From: Frigidibacter sp. ROC022
GTDB taxonomy: Bacteria; Pseudomonadota; Alphaproteobacteria; Rhodobacterales; Rhodobacteraceae
Direction of reading: 5' to 3'
DNA length: 64,000 nt
NCBI RefSeq assembly: GCF_024723735.1
Contig: NZ_JANQDU010000001.1
Coordinates: 372,001-436,000 of the forward strand
In this document: piece by piece, positions 34,928-44,757 of the stretch
How positions within the stretch are numbered: position 1 is the first letter of the stretch
Layout of the letters: each line of letters begins with the position of its first letter
Program-made: the position numbers and the translations under genes
The notes under the pieces: model-generated
Told to the model about the DNA's origin: nothing
Databases searched by the model: none
Seen by the model: the letters and a program-made list of their open reading frames with translations, nothing else

Positions 34928-34938
34928 TGGAGTGGTGA

Positions 34939-35529
34939 ATGAGCGAGCGCGAGGACCGTTGGGCCGATCTTCTACGGCGGGCCAACCGCGGTGACCGCGC
35001 GGCCTATGCGCAGGTTCTTGGCGAGATTGCGCCGGTGTTGCGCCGTGTGGTCCAGGCCCGAAGCCCGGGCCGGGCAGAGGAGGTCGAGGACGTGTTGCAG
35101 GAGGTGCTGCTGGCAGTCCACGCCAAGCGTCACACCTGGCGCGAGACCGAACCGGTGACGCCCTGGCTCTACGCGATCGCGCGGTACAAGGCCGCGGATG
35201 CCGGGCGGCGCAGGCGCGGCGGGAACTCGGTGCCGATCGACGACCTGGCCGAGGTGCTGCCCGACGAGAGCTTCGGCGAGGTGATGGCCGGGCGCGACCT
35301 GGGCCGGATGCTGGCGGGGATCGACGACCGTTCGGCCGGGATCGTCCGGGCGCTGGCCGTCGAAGGCAACAGTGCCGCCGAGGTCGGTGCCCGGCTGGGC
35401 ATGACGGAAGGCGCCGTACGGGTGGCCTATCACCGGGCCATGACGCGGCTGAAGAAACTGGCGCGCGACGGGACCGAGCCGGCGGCGCAGAAGGTGGCGG
35501 GGACCGTCCCCGACGAGAGGCTGGAATGA
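34939..35529 (+). CDS. ECF sigma factor, partner of NrsF-type anti-sigma
   Basis: 196 residues. Sigma region 2 (about 15-85: [50 protein letters not shown]) and region 4 (about 115-170: [28 protein letters not shown]). Pairing with a six-helix DUF1109 protein by a 4-nt overlap places it in the SigF/ECF16-like group that answers heavy metals in Caulobacter and drives MNIO operons. Matching promoters here fit self-activation plus control of buf genes. Confidence 0.92.
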   Translation: MSEREDRWADLLRRANRGDRAAYAQVLGEIAPVLRRVVQARSPGRAEEVEDVLQEVLLAVHAKRHTWRETEPVTPWLYAIARYKAADAGRRRRGGNSVPIDDLAEVLPDESFGEVMAGRDLGRMLAGIDDRSAGIVRALAVEGNSAAEVGARLGMTEGAVRVAYHRAMTRLKKLARDGTEPAAQKVAGTVPDERLE

Positions 35530-36167
35530 GAACCGAAGACCTGATCAACCAACTGGCCCAGGAGGCCGCCTTGCCGCCCGCGCCCTCGCTCGGACGCCAG
35601 GTCGGGATGGCGCTGCCGCTGGGGCTGCTGGCGACCCTGCTGTTGTATTTCCTGGCCCTGGGGCCGAGGCCCGACCTCTGGCAGGCGATCACGCAGCCGG
35701 TCATCCTGGCCAAGACGCTGATCCCGCTGGGGCTGGGCCTTCTGGGTCTGGGACTGGTGCAGCGTGCGGCGCGTCCGGGCGCGCGGCCGGGGGCGGCCCG
35801 CTGGGGCGTGGCCGCGCTGCTGGTCGTGGCGGCGGGCCTGCTGGTCTGGGCCTATCTGGATACCGCACCGGATCTGCGGATGACCGGGTTCCTGGGCCAT
35901 TCGATCCAGGTCTGCCTGCCCTCGATCACGGTCCTGTCGATCCCGCCGTTGTCCGGCCTGCTGCTGGCCCTGCGGAGCGGCGCACCCGAGCATCCGGCGC
36001 GTTGCGGGGCCCTGGCGGGCCTCGCCGCCGCCGGTCTGGCGGCGACGATCTATTCGACCTTCTGTGTCGAGGACACGCCGCTGTTCTATGTGGTCTGGTA
36101 CGGTCTCGGAATCGGGATCGTCACCGGCCTCGGCGCCCTGCTGGGGGCGCGCTGGCTGCGCTGGTAG
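35526..36167 (+). CDS. nrsF: NrsF-type (DUF1109) transmembrane anti-sigma factor
   Basis: 213 residues, six predicted helices and a short cytosolic N-terminus ([14 protein letters not shown]) that would hold the sigma factor. Cys130 (SIQVCLPS) and Cys180 (STFCVED) face the periplasm and correspond to the two conserved cysteines needed for metal sensing in Caulobacter NrsF. A third Cys160 lies between helices. Metal or thiol stress would release the sigma factor. Overlaps it by 4 nt. Confidence 0.9.
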   Translation: MRTEDLINQLAQEAALPPAPSLGRQVGMALPLGLLATLLLYFLALGPRPDLWQAITQPVILAKTLIPLGLGLLGLGLVQRAARPGARPGAARWGVAALLVVAAGLLVWAYLDTAPDLRMTGFLGHSIQVCLPSITVLSIPPLSGLLLALRSGAPEHPARCGALAGLAAAGLAATIYSTFCVEDTPLFYVVWYGLGIGIVTGLGALLGARWLRW

Positions 36168-36188
36168 CGCGCAGCCAGGCGGGAGAGA

Positions 36189-38150
36189 TCAGGCCCGGTC
36201 GGCCGCGAGGTCGGGCGGCAGGGCCTCGGTCCTCAGCATCGAGACCACCTCGTCCAGGGCAAGCGTCCGGGTCCGCGTGTCGCCCAGGCGGCGCAGCGAG
36301 ACGGTGCGCTCGGCCACTTCGCGCTGACCGATGGCCAGGATGACCGGAACCTTGGTCAGCGAATGTTCGCGGACCTTGTAGTTGATCTTCTCGTTCCGCA
36401 CGTCCGCCTCGGCCCGCAGCCCGGCATCGGTCAGTTTCCGGGTGATCTCCTGCACATAGTCGTCGGCATCCGACACGATGGAGGCCACCACCACCTGCCG
36501 CGGCGCAAGCCAGAGCGGCAGCTTGCCGGCCCAGTTCTCGATCAGGATGCCGATGAAGCGCTCGAAGCTGCCCAGGCAGGCGCGGTGCAGCATGTAGGGG
36601 CGATGCTTGGCGCCATCCTCGCCGATATAGGTGGCATCCAGACGTTCCGGCAGGTTCGGGTCCACCTGGAAAGTGCCGCATTGCCAGACCCGGCCGATGG
36701 CGTCGGTCAGCTTGAAGTCCAGCTTCGGCGCATAGAAGGCGCCCTCGCCGGGGTCGAGCGTATAGGAACGGCCGGTCGCCTTGATCGCATTTTCCAGCGC
36801 GGCCTCCATCCGGTCCCAGCTTTCCTCGGTCCCGACCCGCTTTTCGGGCCTGGTGGCGAACATGATCTCGAAGTCATCGAACCCGAGATCGGAATAGACC
36901 GAGGACAGGAACTCGATGAACCGGGCGCATTCTGTCTCGATCTGGTCCTCGCGGCAGAAGATATGCGCATCGTCCTGGGTGAAGCCGCGCACCCGCATGA
37001 TCCCGTGCAGCGCGCCCGAGGGTTCGTAACGGTTGCACGAGCCGAACTCGGCCATGCGCAGCGGCAGGTCGCGATAGGACTTGAGGCCCTGGTTGTAGAC
37101 CTGCACGTGGCAAGGGCAGTTCATCGGCTTCAGTGCGTTGATGGTCTTTTCGCGGGCGTGTTCCTCGTCCACTTCGACGATGAACATGTTCTCGCGGTAG
37201 TTCGCCCAGTGGCCGGACTTTTCCCAGAGCGACCGGTTGACCACCTGCGGGGTGTTGATCTCGACATAGCCGCCGGCCCTCTGCTTGCGGCGCATGTAGT
37301 CCTGCAGGGTCGTGTAGATGCTCCAGCCGTTCGGATGCCAGAACACCTGGCCCGGCGCCTCTTCCTGCATGTGGAACAGGTCCATCTCGCGGCCCAGCTT
37401 GCGGTGGTCGCGCTTGGCGGCCTCTTCCAGCATGGTCAGATGCGCCTTGAGCGCCTCGCGGTTCTTGAAGGCGACGCCGTAGATCCGTTGCAGCTGCTGG
37501 TTGCGGTGGTCGCCGCGCCAATAGGCACCGGCCACCGACATCAGCTTGAAGGCATCCGAGGGAACCTGCCCGGTATGCTGCAGATGCGGGCCGCGGCAGA
37601 GATCCTGCCAGTCGCCATGCCAATACATCCGGATCGGCTGCCCGTCATCGGGGATCGCGTTCACCAACTCGACCTTGAAGGGCTCTCCGGCCTTTTCATA
37701 GAAATCGATCGCATCCTGACGCGACCAGACCTCGGTCCGGACCGGGTCCCGCAGGTTGATGATTTCCTTCATCTTCTTTTCGATGGCGCCGAGATCGTCC
37801 GGGGTGAAGGGCTCGTCTCGGGCAAAGTCGTAATACCAGCCGTTCTCGATCACCGGGCCGATCGTGACCTTCACGTCGGGCCAGAGCTCCTGCACCGCGC
37901 GGGCCATGATATGCGCCAGGTCGTGACGGATCAGCTCCAGCGCCGGCTCGTCGTCCTTCATCGTGTTGATGGAGATCGTGGCGTCCATCGGGATCGGCCA
38001 GGCCAGGTCCCAGTGCTGACCGCCGACGGTGGCGGAAATGGCAGCCTTCTCGAGGCTCTTGGAGATCGAGGCCGCGACCTGGGCGGGCGTGGTGCCGACC
38101 GGGAATTTGCGAACAGAGCCATCGGGGAAGGTCAGGGACAAATCGGCCAT
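36189..38150 (-). CDS. thrS: Threonyl-tRNA synthetase
   Basis: 653 residues, full length. Domains in order: TGS (about 1-62), second additional/editing domain with [16 protein letters not shown] (about 72-90, holding editing-site His residues), class II catalytic core with [12 protein letters not shown] (about 341-352, zinc Cys) and the motif 3 region, then the HGTP anticodon-binding domain ([15 protein letters not shown] onward). ATG 38150. Stand-alone. The C-terminus runs about 10-15 residues beyond the common end. Confidence 0.97.
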   Translation of the reverse strand: MADLSLTFPDGSVRKFPVGTTPAQVAASISKSLEKAAISATVGGQHWDLAWPIPMDATISINTMKDDEPALELIRHDLAHIMARAVQELWPDVKVTIGPVIENGWYYDFARDEPFTPDDLGAIEKKMKEIINLRDPVRTEVWSRQDAIDFYEKAGEPFKVELVNAIPDDGQPIRMYWHGDWQDLCRGPHLQHTGQVPSDAFKLMSVAGAYWRGDHRNQQLQRIYGVAFKNREALKAHLTMLEEAAKRDHRKLGREMDLFHMQEEAPGQVFWHPNGWSIYTTLQDYMRRKQRAGGYVEINTPQVVNRSLWEKSGHWANYRENMFIVEVDEEHAREKTINALKPMNCPCHVQVYNQGLKSYRDLPLRMAEFGSCNRYEPSGALHGIMRVRGFTQDDAHIFCREDQIETECARFIEFLSSVYSDLGFDDFEIMFATRPEKRVGTEESWDRMEAALENAIKATGRSYTLDPGEGAFYAPKLDFKLTDAIGRVWQCGTFQVDPNLPERLDATYIGEDGAKHRPYMLHRACLGSFERFIGILIENWAGKLPLWLAPRQVVVASIVSDADDYVQEITRKLTDAGLRAEADVRNEKINYKVREHSLTKVPVILAIGQREVAERTVSLRRLGDTRTRTLALDEVVSMLRTEALPPDLAADRA

Positions 38151-38299
38151 CGGGCCATCTCCTCGTCAGTTTGGCGCCTACCAAGCGCCCGGTTGCAAGT
38201 CATGTGGGGGGTCATTTGGCGATCCGCCCGGGGGATGTCAACCGGCGCTTGCAGCCGGGCGGCGACGCGTTGCATCAAGGCAGGGACAAGGGGGACTGC

Positions 38300-39052
38300 A
38301 TGACCGATTATCTGACTACGCCCGAAGGACGCCGGATCGCCTATCGCCGCACGGCGGGGCAGGGGCCGGAACTGGTGTTCCTGCCGGGATTTCAAAGCGA
38401 CATGTCCGGGACCAAGGCGGTGCGGCTGGAAGCCTGGGCGCAGGCGCATGGCCGGGCCTTCCTGCGGTTCGACTATTCCGGGCATGGCGCCTCGTCGGGT
38501 GACTTCCTGGACGGCTGCATCGGCGACTGGGCGGCCGACGCGGCGGCGGTGATCTTTGCCGCGCCGGGGCCGAAGGTTCTGATCGGCTCCTCGATGGGCG
38601 GCTGGATCGGGATGCTCCTGGCGCGCGAGCGTGCCGCATCGGTGGCCGGCTTCCTGGGAATTGCGGCGGCGCCGGATTTCACCTCGGAAGAGGCGCCATG
38701 GTCGGCGATGCCGCCCGAGCAGCGGGAGGAACTGGCCCGCGACGGGCGGGTGACGCTGCCCAACCCCTATGGCGACGCGCCGACGGTGATGACGGCGAAG
38801 CTGTTTACCGATGGCGCCCGGCAAACCGTGCTGGGCAAGCCGTTGTCGCTGCCGATGCCGGTGCGGCTGCTGCATGGCTCGGCGGATGCCGATGTGCCTC
38901 TGGCGGTCTCGCTGGCGGTGCTGGACCATGCACAGGCCCCGGACATGCGGCTTTGCGTGCTGAAGGGTGCCGATCACCGGTTTTCCTCGCCCGAAGCCCT
39001 GGGCCTGATCGAGGCGACCCTGGCCGAGCTGCTGACACGGATCGACGGGTAG
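38300..39052 (+). CDS. Alpha/beta hydrolase (ABHD10-like)
   Basis: 250 residues. Nucleophile elbow GSSMGGW with Ser at about 99, DYSGHGASSGDF oxyanion/loop region, acid in HGSADADVP and His in GADHRFSS. Cytosolic. The pattern is close to ABHD10-type thioesterases/esterases. ATG 38300; the frame is open upstream but not conserved. The next hydrolase gene begins immediately at the stop codon, so the two are coupled. Substrate unknown. Confidence 0.87.
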   Translation: MTDYLTTPEGRRIAYRRTAGQGPELVFLPGFQSDMSGTKAVRLEAWAQAHGRAFLRFDYSGHGASSGDFLDGCIGDWAADAAAVIFAAPGPKVLIGSSMGGWIGMLLARERAASVAGFLGIAAAPDFTSEEAPWSAMPPEQREELARDGRVTLPNPYGDAPTVMTAKLFTDGARQTVLGKPLSLPMPVRLLHGSADADVPLAVSLAVLDHAQAPDMRLCVLKGADHRFSSPEALGLIEATLAELLTRIDG

Positions 39053-40006
39053 ATGCTGACCGCGCTGGCGATCCTGGCGGCCGGGCTGGCCGGGCTCTGG
39101 CTGTTCGGCCCGCGTGAGCCGGTGGTGGACCCCGGGTTCGACGCCGGTCTGCTGGGCGAGGACCTGGACGCCTATCTGGCCCGGGCAGAGGCCGCCGTGC
39201 CCGACCTGCGCAGCGACGCCGCCAAGCGGATCATCTGGGCCGGCGCGAAGGGCGCGCAGACCGATCTGGCGCTGATCTATCTGCACGGGTTCTCGGCGGA
39301 TCGGCACGAGATTTCCCCGGTGACCGAACGGCTGGCGGCGCAGCTGGGGGCCAATCTCTTTGTGACCCGGATGACCGGGCACGGGCTGCCGGGCGAGGCG
39401 CTCGGCGCGGCGACGGCGGCGGACTGGCTGCGCGACGCGGGCGAGGCGCTGGCGATCGGGCGGCGGCTGGGGCGGCGGGTGATCGTGGTGGCGGCCTCGA
39501 CCGGGGCAACGGTGGCGGCGGTGCAGGCGGCCTCGGGGCAGGAGGCGGATGGCTATGTCTTCGTCTCGCCGAACTTCCGGGTCCGGGGGCGGTTCGCCTT
39601 TCTGCTCGACGGGCCTTTCGCGCGCTTCTACGTGCCGCTGCTCGCGGGGCGCGAGCGGGTCTGGGAGGCGCAGAACCCCGAACATGCCGCGCATAACACG
39701 ATGCGCTACCCCTCGGTGGCACTGGTGCCGATGGCCGCCGTTGTCCGGGTGGCGCGGCGGCTCGATCTGGGCCGGGTCAAGGCGCCCTTGCTGGCGCTGA
39801 TCGACCCCGCCGACGCGGTGGTGGATGCCGGTGTCTCGCGGCGGGTGCTGGCCCGATGGGGCGGCGCCATGCAGGAGGTCGCACCGCCGAAGGTTCCGGG
39901 CACCGATCCGAACCGGCATATCATCGCGGGTGACACGCAATCGCCCGGGCTGACCGATTGGGCGGTCGGGACGATGGCCGCCTGGCTGGCGGAATTGCCG
40001 CAATGA
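39053..40006 (+). CDS. Alpha/beta hydrolase, membrane-anchored
   Basis: 317 residues. One N-terminal hydrophobic segment (about 3-18) likely anchors it in the inner membrane or acts as an uncleaved signal. IYLHGFSADRHEISPV forms the oxyanion loop; nucleophile Ser in AASTGA (about 150) replaces the usual GxSxG; DPADAVVD and the late His (NRHIIAGD) complete a triad. Begins directly after the preceding hydrolase stop (TAGATG). Substrate unknown. Confidence 0.83.
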   Translation: MLTALAILAAGLAGLWLFGPREPVVDPGFDAGLLGEDLDAYLARAEAAVPDLRSDAAKRIIWAGAKGAQTDLALIYLHGFSADRHEISPVTERLAAQLGANLFVTRMTGHGLPGEALGAATAADWLRDAGEALAIGRRLGRRVIVVAASTGATVAAVQAASGQEADGYVFVSPNFRVRGRFAFLLDGPFARFYVPLLAGRERVWEAQNPEHAAHNTMRYPSVALVPMAAVVRVARRLDLGRVKAPLLALIDPADAVVDAGVSRRVLARWGGAMQEVAPPKVPGTDPNRHIIAGDTQSPGLTDWAVGTMAAWLAELPQ

Positions 40007-40179
40007 CGTTGCCTAAGTGCAGGAACCTGCCCGTTTCAGGCCGATACCGGCCGCCTGAGGTCGGATAAATGCAAGACCGGCGACCGACCGAAGGCAAGGA
40101 TCCGCCACCCGGGGTTTCGGCCGGTCCCGACCGGTGCCATGATGGCCTTCGCAGGCCCTCTTCAGACAACAGGTGAGAC

Positions 40180-40896
40180 ATGCCGGAGCCGCTGGTCCTT
40201 ATTGCCGGGCCGCTGATGGATGCACGGATATTCCTTCCGCAGATGATCGGGCTGGGCGACGCGCTGCCGATGCTGCTGCCGCGCCGGGTCAATCCGGGCA
40301 CCATCGAGGCGATGGCCGAAGCCATGCTGGCCGAAGCGCCGCCGCGCTTTGCCCTTCTCGGGCACGGCAGCGGCGGCATGGTGGCGATGGAGGCCCTGCG
40401 CCGGGCACCCGAGCGGATCACCCGGCTGGTGCTGATCGCCACCGATGCGCTGCCCGATCCGGCGGCGGTTTCGGTCGCGCGGGAGAATGCGGTGGTTCAG
40501 GCGCGGGCCGGAAAATACGAGGCGGTGCTGGAGCGTGACGCGGCGATTGTCGATTACGCGGGGCGTGGCGATTGTGACGATCTGGCCGGGCTGCTGCGCG
40601 ACATGGCGCTGGCCGCCGGGCCCGAGGCCTTTGCGACCCAGACACGGGCATTGCAACGGCGCCCCGACCAGCAACGAACCCTGCGGCAGACGAAACTCCC
40701 GGCGTTGCTGATCGCGGGGGGCGCGGACCCGCTGTACCGGGCCCGGCGGATGGAATTGATGTCGGGGTTGATGGCCGACAGCCGGCTGGAGATCGCTGCC
40801 GGGGCCGGACATCTGGTGACCCTGGAGGCGCCGGACCTGGTCAATGCGGCACTGCGGCGGTTCCTGCTGCCCGAGCCGGTCAGCTCACCGCCTTGA
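40180..40896 (+). CDS. Alpha/beta hydrolase
   Basis: 238 residues. Compact fold with LIAGPLMDARIF near the N-terminus, nucleophile elbow GHGSGGM (about 61-67, Ser64), acid in GGADPLYRARR and His in GAGHLVTLEAP. Similar to carboxylesterase/MenH-like proteins. Third hydrolase in a row but separated from the second by 173 nt. Its end overlaps the convergent phaZ gene by 17 nt. Confidence 0.83.
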   Translation: MPEPLVLIAGPLMDARIFLPQMIGLGDALPMLLPRRVNPGTIEAMAEAMLAEAPPRFALLGHGSGGMVAMEALRRAPERITRLVLIATDALPDPAAVSVARENAVVQARAGKYEAVLERDAAIVDYAGRGDCDDLAGLLRDMALAAGPEAFATQTRALQRRPDQQRTLRQTKLPALLIAGGADPLYRARRMELMSGLMADSRLEIAAGAGHLVTLEAPDLVNAALRRFLLPEPVSSPP

Positions 40897-42166
40897 TCTG
40901 CGGCTTGCCGGAGGGGCGGGATGCCGCCCGGGTCGGCGGGGAATGGGCGTCGATGAAGTCCAGCACCAGCGGCCGGATGTTGTCGCGCCAGCTCTTGCCG
41001 GCGAAGATCCCGTAGTGCCCGGCGCCCGGCTCGACATGCGATTCTTTCTTCGAATCGGGCAGGCCGGTGAGCAGGTCGAGCGCGGCGAGACACTGACCCG
41101 GCGCCGAAATGTCGTCCTTTTCGCCCTCGACGATCATCACCGCGATGTCCTTGATCTTGCCGATGTCGATCCGGGAGCCGTTCATGGTGAAGGCGTTGCG
41201 GGCGATCTCGCGGGATTTGAACACCCGTTCAACGGTGGAGAGATAGAACTCGGCCGTCATGTCCATGACCGCCAGATATTCGTCGTAGAACTTGTTGTGC
41301 TTGTCATGGTCGCCGGCCTCTCCGCGTGCGACGCGCATGATCTGGTCCTGAAAGGCCTGGCCGTGCCGCTCGGCATTCATCGAGATGAACGAGGCGAGTT
41401 GCAGCAGGCCGGGATAGACCTTTCGCCCGACGCCGGGATAGTTGAAGCCGACCCGCTGGACCATCGAGGCTTCCAGCTGGCCCATGGTGACCCTGCGGCC
41501 GAAATCGGTGACTTCGGTGGCGGCGGCATCGGGATCGACCGGGCCGCCGACCAGGATCAGGCTGCGCGGCTGTGCCTTGGGGTCATGTTCCGCCAGCCAT
41601 GCGGCGGCGGCCAGCGCCAGCGGGGCCGGCTGACAGATCGCCATGACCTGGGTTCGGTGGCCAAGATGCCGCATGAAATCAATGAGATACTGGGTGTAGT
41701 CGTCGATGTCGAACTTGCCGGCCGAGACCGGGATCTCGCGCGCATTGTGCCAGTCGGTGATATAGACCTCGCAGTCCGGCAACAGCGACTGCACGGTCGA
41801 GCGCAGCAGGGTCGCGTAGTGCCCCGACATCGGCGCCACCAGCAGCACGCGGCGGTTGCGTTCCTTGCGGCCGTGGACCCGGAAGTGGATCAGGTCTCCG
41901 AAGGGTTTCCTGACCAGGGTCTCGACCGAAACAACATGGTCGCGGCCGTCCTCATGCGTGATCGAGGTGATGCCCCAGTCCGGCTTGGCGACCATCCGGG
42001 CGAAAGTCCGCTCGGTCACCTCGCCCCAGGCGGCCAGCATCTGCATCGCCGGGTTGGGGACGACCTGGGCCCATGGATAGGACCCGAGGGCCTGTGCGGA
42101 CGCGCCCAGCCACTGGTTCGTGTTCCGGGTCGATTCCATGATGTCGTAAAAGGCCATGTAGTGCAT
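40880..42166 (-). CDS. phaZ: Intracellular polyhydroxyalkanoate depolymerase
   Basis: 428 residues. Breaks down stored PHA granules. The lipase-box-like AICQPA has the nucleophile as Cys178, the hallmark of PhaZ1-type intracellular depolymerases; APMSGHYATLLR, DWHNAREIPVSAG, and a late HVEPGAGHYGIFAG with catalytic His are also present. No signal peptide. Divergent from phaC with a shared 120-bp region carrying a 9-bp inverted repeat. Confidence 0.95.
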   Translation of the reverse strand: MHYMAFYDIMESTRNTNQWLGASAQALGSYPWAQVVPNPAMQMLAAWGEVTERTFARMVAKPDWGITSITHEDGRDHVVSVETLVRKPFGDLIHFRVHGRKERNRRVLLVAPMSGHYATLLRSTVQSLLPDCEVYITDWHNAREIPVSAGKFDIDDYTQYLIDFMRHLGHRTQVMAICQPAPLALAAAAWLAEHDPKAQPRSLILVGGPVDPDAAATEVTDFGRRVTMGQLEASMVQRVGFNYPGVGRKVYPGLLQLASFISMNAERHGQAFQDQIMRVARGEAGDHDKHNKFYDEYLAVMDMTAEFYLSTVERVFKSREIARNAFTMNGSRIDIGKIKDIAVMIVEGEKDDISAPGQCLAALDLLTGLPDSKKESHVEPGAGHYGIFAGKSWRDNIRPLVLDFIDAHSPPTRAASRPSGKPQIKAVS

Positions 42167-42209
42167 CGGGGTTACCCTGTGTCCTGGGCCGGTCCGCGAC
42201 CGGCTATGT

Positions 42210-42248
42210 CATATCGTCACCTTTCCCCCCGCAGCCGGAGACGATATG
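42210..42248. promoter_or_regulatory. Inverted repeat in the phaZ/phaC divergent gap
   Basis: CATATCGTC (42210-42218) and GACGATATG (42240-42248), 21 bp apart. A degenerate PhaR-like site (CTGTAGCGTAG, 42254-42264) follows. Might bind a dimeric regulator over both promoters. Confidence 0.45.
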
Positions 42249-42286
42249 CTAAACTGTAGCGTAGAAGGTAGGACGGAAGATGCACA

Positions 42287-44122
42287 ATGGCAACGGATGA
42301 TGCAGGTGCAGAAAAAAGTCTTGCGGTCCTGAACGCCAATTTGGCGAAAGTAGAGGCGCTGACGCAGCGTCTTGTTGCCGCGATGGCGCACAAGCGGCAA
42401 ATCGACCCAGCCCTTCAGGCGCCGGGGCAGGATCTGTATCAGAAGGCCGCCGCCGCCTGGGTCGCGCAGATGATGTCCGACCCGTCCAAGATGATCGAGC
42501 AGCAGGTCAATTTCTGGAGCCGCTCCGTCAAGCATTATGCCGAGGCGCAGAAGGCCCTGGCCGAAGGCCATGCGCCCGAGGACCCGACCGGCCCCGACAA
42601 GCGCTTTGCCAACGAGGCCTGGCAGAAGAATCCCTGGTTCAATTTCCTCAAGCAGCAATATCTGATGAGCTCCGAGGCGATGGCGCAGACGGTGCAGGCC
42701 CTGCAGGGGCTCGACGACCGCGAGCGCAAGAAATTGAGCTATTTCTCGCGGCAGCTGATCGACATGATGAGCCCGACGAATTTCCTGGGCACCAACCCCG
42801 AGGCGCTGGCCAAGGCGGTGGAGACCGACGGGCAGAGCCTGGTGGACGGGCTGGAGAATCTGGTTCGCGATGTCGAGGCCAATGCCGGCGACGTGGTGGT
42901 GACGCTGGCCGACAAGGAGGCTTTCGAAGTCGGCGGCAACCTGGCGACGACGCCCGGCAAGGTGGTGTTCCGCAACCGCATGATGGAGCTGATCCAGTAT
43001 GCGCCGGCGACCGAGGAGGTGCACAAGATCCCGCTGGTGATCTTCCCGCCCTGGATCAACAAGTTCTACATCCTCGATCTCAAGGAGCAGAATTCGCTGA
43101 TCAAGTGGATCACCGAACAGGGCTTCACCCTGTTCGTGGTGTCCTGGGTCAACCCGGATGCCAGCTATCGCGATGTCGGGGTCGATGATTACGCCTCGGA
43201 AGGGATGCTGGAAGCGATCCGGGTGGCGTCGGAGATCTGCGGCGTGCCGAAGGTCAACGTGGTCGGCTACTGCATCGCCGGAACCACGCTGGCGATGACG
43301 CTGGCCTGGCTGGAAGCAGAGAAGAAGGAGAAGATGCCGGTGGCCTCGGCGACCTTCTTCACCACGCTGACCGATTTTTCCGATCAGGGCGAGGTCGGGG
43401 TGTTTCTCGACGACGATTTCGTCGACGGGATCGAGCGGGAATGCGAGGCGAACGGCATCCTGGACAGCTTCTACATGAGCCGGACGTTCTCCTTCCTGCG
43501 CTCGAACGACCTGATCTATCAGCCGGCGATCCGAAGCTACATGATGGGACAGGCGCCGCCGGCCTTCGATCTGCTCTACTGGAACGGCGATTCCACCAAC
43601 CTGCCGGGCCGGATGGCGGTGGAATATCTGCGCGGACTCTGCCAGGCCGACCAGTTCAGCCAGGGCGGTTATCTTCTGATGGGCCGCAAGGTGCGGCTGC
43701 GCGACGTCAAAGTGCCGCTGTTTGCGGTGGCCTGCGAGACCGACCACATCGCCGCCTGGCGGGCCAGCTTCAACGGCGTGGTCCAGATGGGGTCCGAGGA
43801 CAAGACCTTCGTGCTGAGCGAATCCGGCCATATCGCCGGGATCGTCAACCCGCCGTCCAAGAACAAGTACAGCCATTGGAGCGGCGGCGATCTGGATCTC
43901 GATCCGGACGCCTGGCGTGAGGACAGCACCCATACGCCGGGCTCGTGGTGGCCGAAATGGGGCAAGTGGCTGGCCGAGCGGTCCGGCCCGATGGTCAAGC
44001 CCCGGGTGCCGGGCAAGGGGAAGGCCAAGGGCAAGTACAAGGCGCTGGCCGATGCGCCGGGAACCTATGTGGTGGCGGTGCCGAAATCCGCGCCGGGCTC
44101 CGGCGGCAAGGGTGAGGCGTGA
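42287..44122 (+). CDS. phaC: Class I poly(3-hydroxyalkanoate) synthase
   Basis: 611 residues, class I length. Polymerises hydroxyacyl-CoA on granules. N-terminal PhaC_N domain (about 60-240), then the alpha/beta fold with lipase box GYCIAG (327-332, nucleophile Cys329); the acid in CETDHIAAW and the catalytic His in LSESGHIAG (about 517) are in place. The basic C-terminal tail (GKGKAKGKYKALAD) is typical of granule proteins. Start ATG 42287. Followed by the phasin genes. Confidence 0.97.
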   Translation: MATDDAGAEKSLAVLNANLAKVEALTQRLVAAMAHKRQIDPALQAPGQDLYQKAAAAWVAQMMSDPSKMIEQQVNFWSRSVKHYAEAQKALAEGHAPEDPTGPDKRFANEAWQKNPWFNFLKQQYLMSSEAMAQTVQALQGLDDRERKKLSYFSRQLIDMMSPTNFLGTNPEALAKAVETDGQSLVDGLENLVRDVEANAGDVVVTLADKEAFEVGGNLATTPGKVVFRNRMMELIQYAPATEEVHKIPLVIFPPWINKFYILDLKEQNSLIKWITEQGFTLFVVSWVNPDASYRDVGVDDYASEGMLEAIRVASEICGVPKVNVVGYCIAGTTLAMTLAWLEAEKKEKMPVASATFFTTLTDFSDQGEVGVFLDDDFVDGIERECEANGILDSFYMSRTFSFLRSNDLIYQPAIRSYMMGQAPPAFDLLYWNGDSTNLPGRMAVEYLRGLCQADQFSQGGYLLMGRKVRLRDVKVPLFAVACETDHIAAWRASFNGVVQMGSEDKTFVLSESGHIAGIVNPPSKNKYSHWSGGDLDLDPDAWREDSTHTPGSWWPKWGKWLAERSGPMVKPRVPGKGKAKGKYKALADAPGTYVVAVPKSAPGSGGKGEA

Positions 44123-44147
44123 TGCCGCATCGCGGCACCCCGTCTTG

Positions 44148-44168
44148 TAATGCTGCAGCGCAGCATTA
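44148..44168. promoter_or_regulatory. Candidate PhaR operator upstream of phasin 1
   Basis: Perfect palindrome TAATGCTGC-AGC-GCAGCATTA containing CTGC-N3-GCAG, the PhaR core known from Paracoccus denitrificans. It lies about 90 bp before the phasin start. Confidence 0.7.
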
Positions 44169-44256
44169 TCTGGAGATCAGAACGTATGGCTGAATCCAGA
44201 ACGTGTAACTGAACAGTGTGTCGGGTCAGAAGGTCCGGCCGACAGGAGTATCCCAG

Positions 44257-44676
44257 ATGACCAATCCGCCCGACTTCATGAAGATCATGCAAGATGCCGC
44301 CGCCGCCTTTCAGGCCGGCCCGGCCAAGATGCCCGACATGCTGAAGGCCAATGCCGAGATCGCCGAGAAATTCGCCAAGGTGGCGCTTGGCGCGGCCGAG
44401 AAATCGGCGGAACTGTCGGCGACCTATGCCCGTGAGACGCTGTCCAAGCTGGGCGAAGTCTCCAAGGTCCAGGCCGAACCGCAAGGCTATGGTGCCGCGA
44501 TGCAGGCCTTTGCCAAGGCCCAGGCCGACCTGATGCAATCGCAGGTCGCGGCCTTTGCCGAGATCGCCAAGGAAGTGCAGACCGACACCGTCGAACTGAT
44601 GATGTCTGCCGCCGAAACCGCCAAGGCTGAGGCCGCTGCCGCGATGGACAAGGCCGCGAAGCCGGGCAAGAAATAA
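44257..44676 (+). CDS. Phasin family granule protein
   Basis: 139 residues, almost fully helical with alanine-rich amphipathic repeats (AAEKSAELSATYARETLSKLGEV, QAQADLMQSQVAAFAEIAKEVQTDTVELMM) as in Phasin_2 proteins, and a Lys/Ala-rich tail. Coats PHA granules. AGGAG precedes ATG 44257. A candidate PhaR site lies upstream, so it is probably induced as polymer accumulates. Confidence 0.9.
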   Translation: MTNPPDFMKIMQDAAAAFQAGPAKMPDMLKANAEIAEKFAKVALGAAEKSAELSATYARETLSKLGEVSKVQAEPQGYGAAMQAFAKAQADLMQSQVAAFAEIAKEVQTDTVELMMSAAETAKAEAAAAMDKAAKPGKK

Positions 44677-44757
44677 GCTGAGCAGCGGCGTCCTGCAAAG
44701 GGCTATGCCGCAGCGTCAACTTCTGGCAGGCTATGCGTGTCAACGCAGGGGCCTGCC

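Noticed and set aside
36363-38303. 646-codon open frame on the plus strand
   Set aside because: Antisense to thrS, which is certain; no ribosome site or domain.
38132-40003. 623-codon open frame on the minus strand
   Set aside because: Antisense to two alpha/beta hydrolase genes; Arg/His/Gln-rich low-complexity translation typical of shadow frames.
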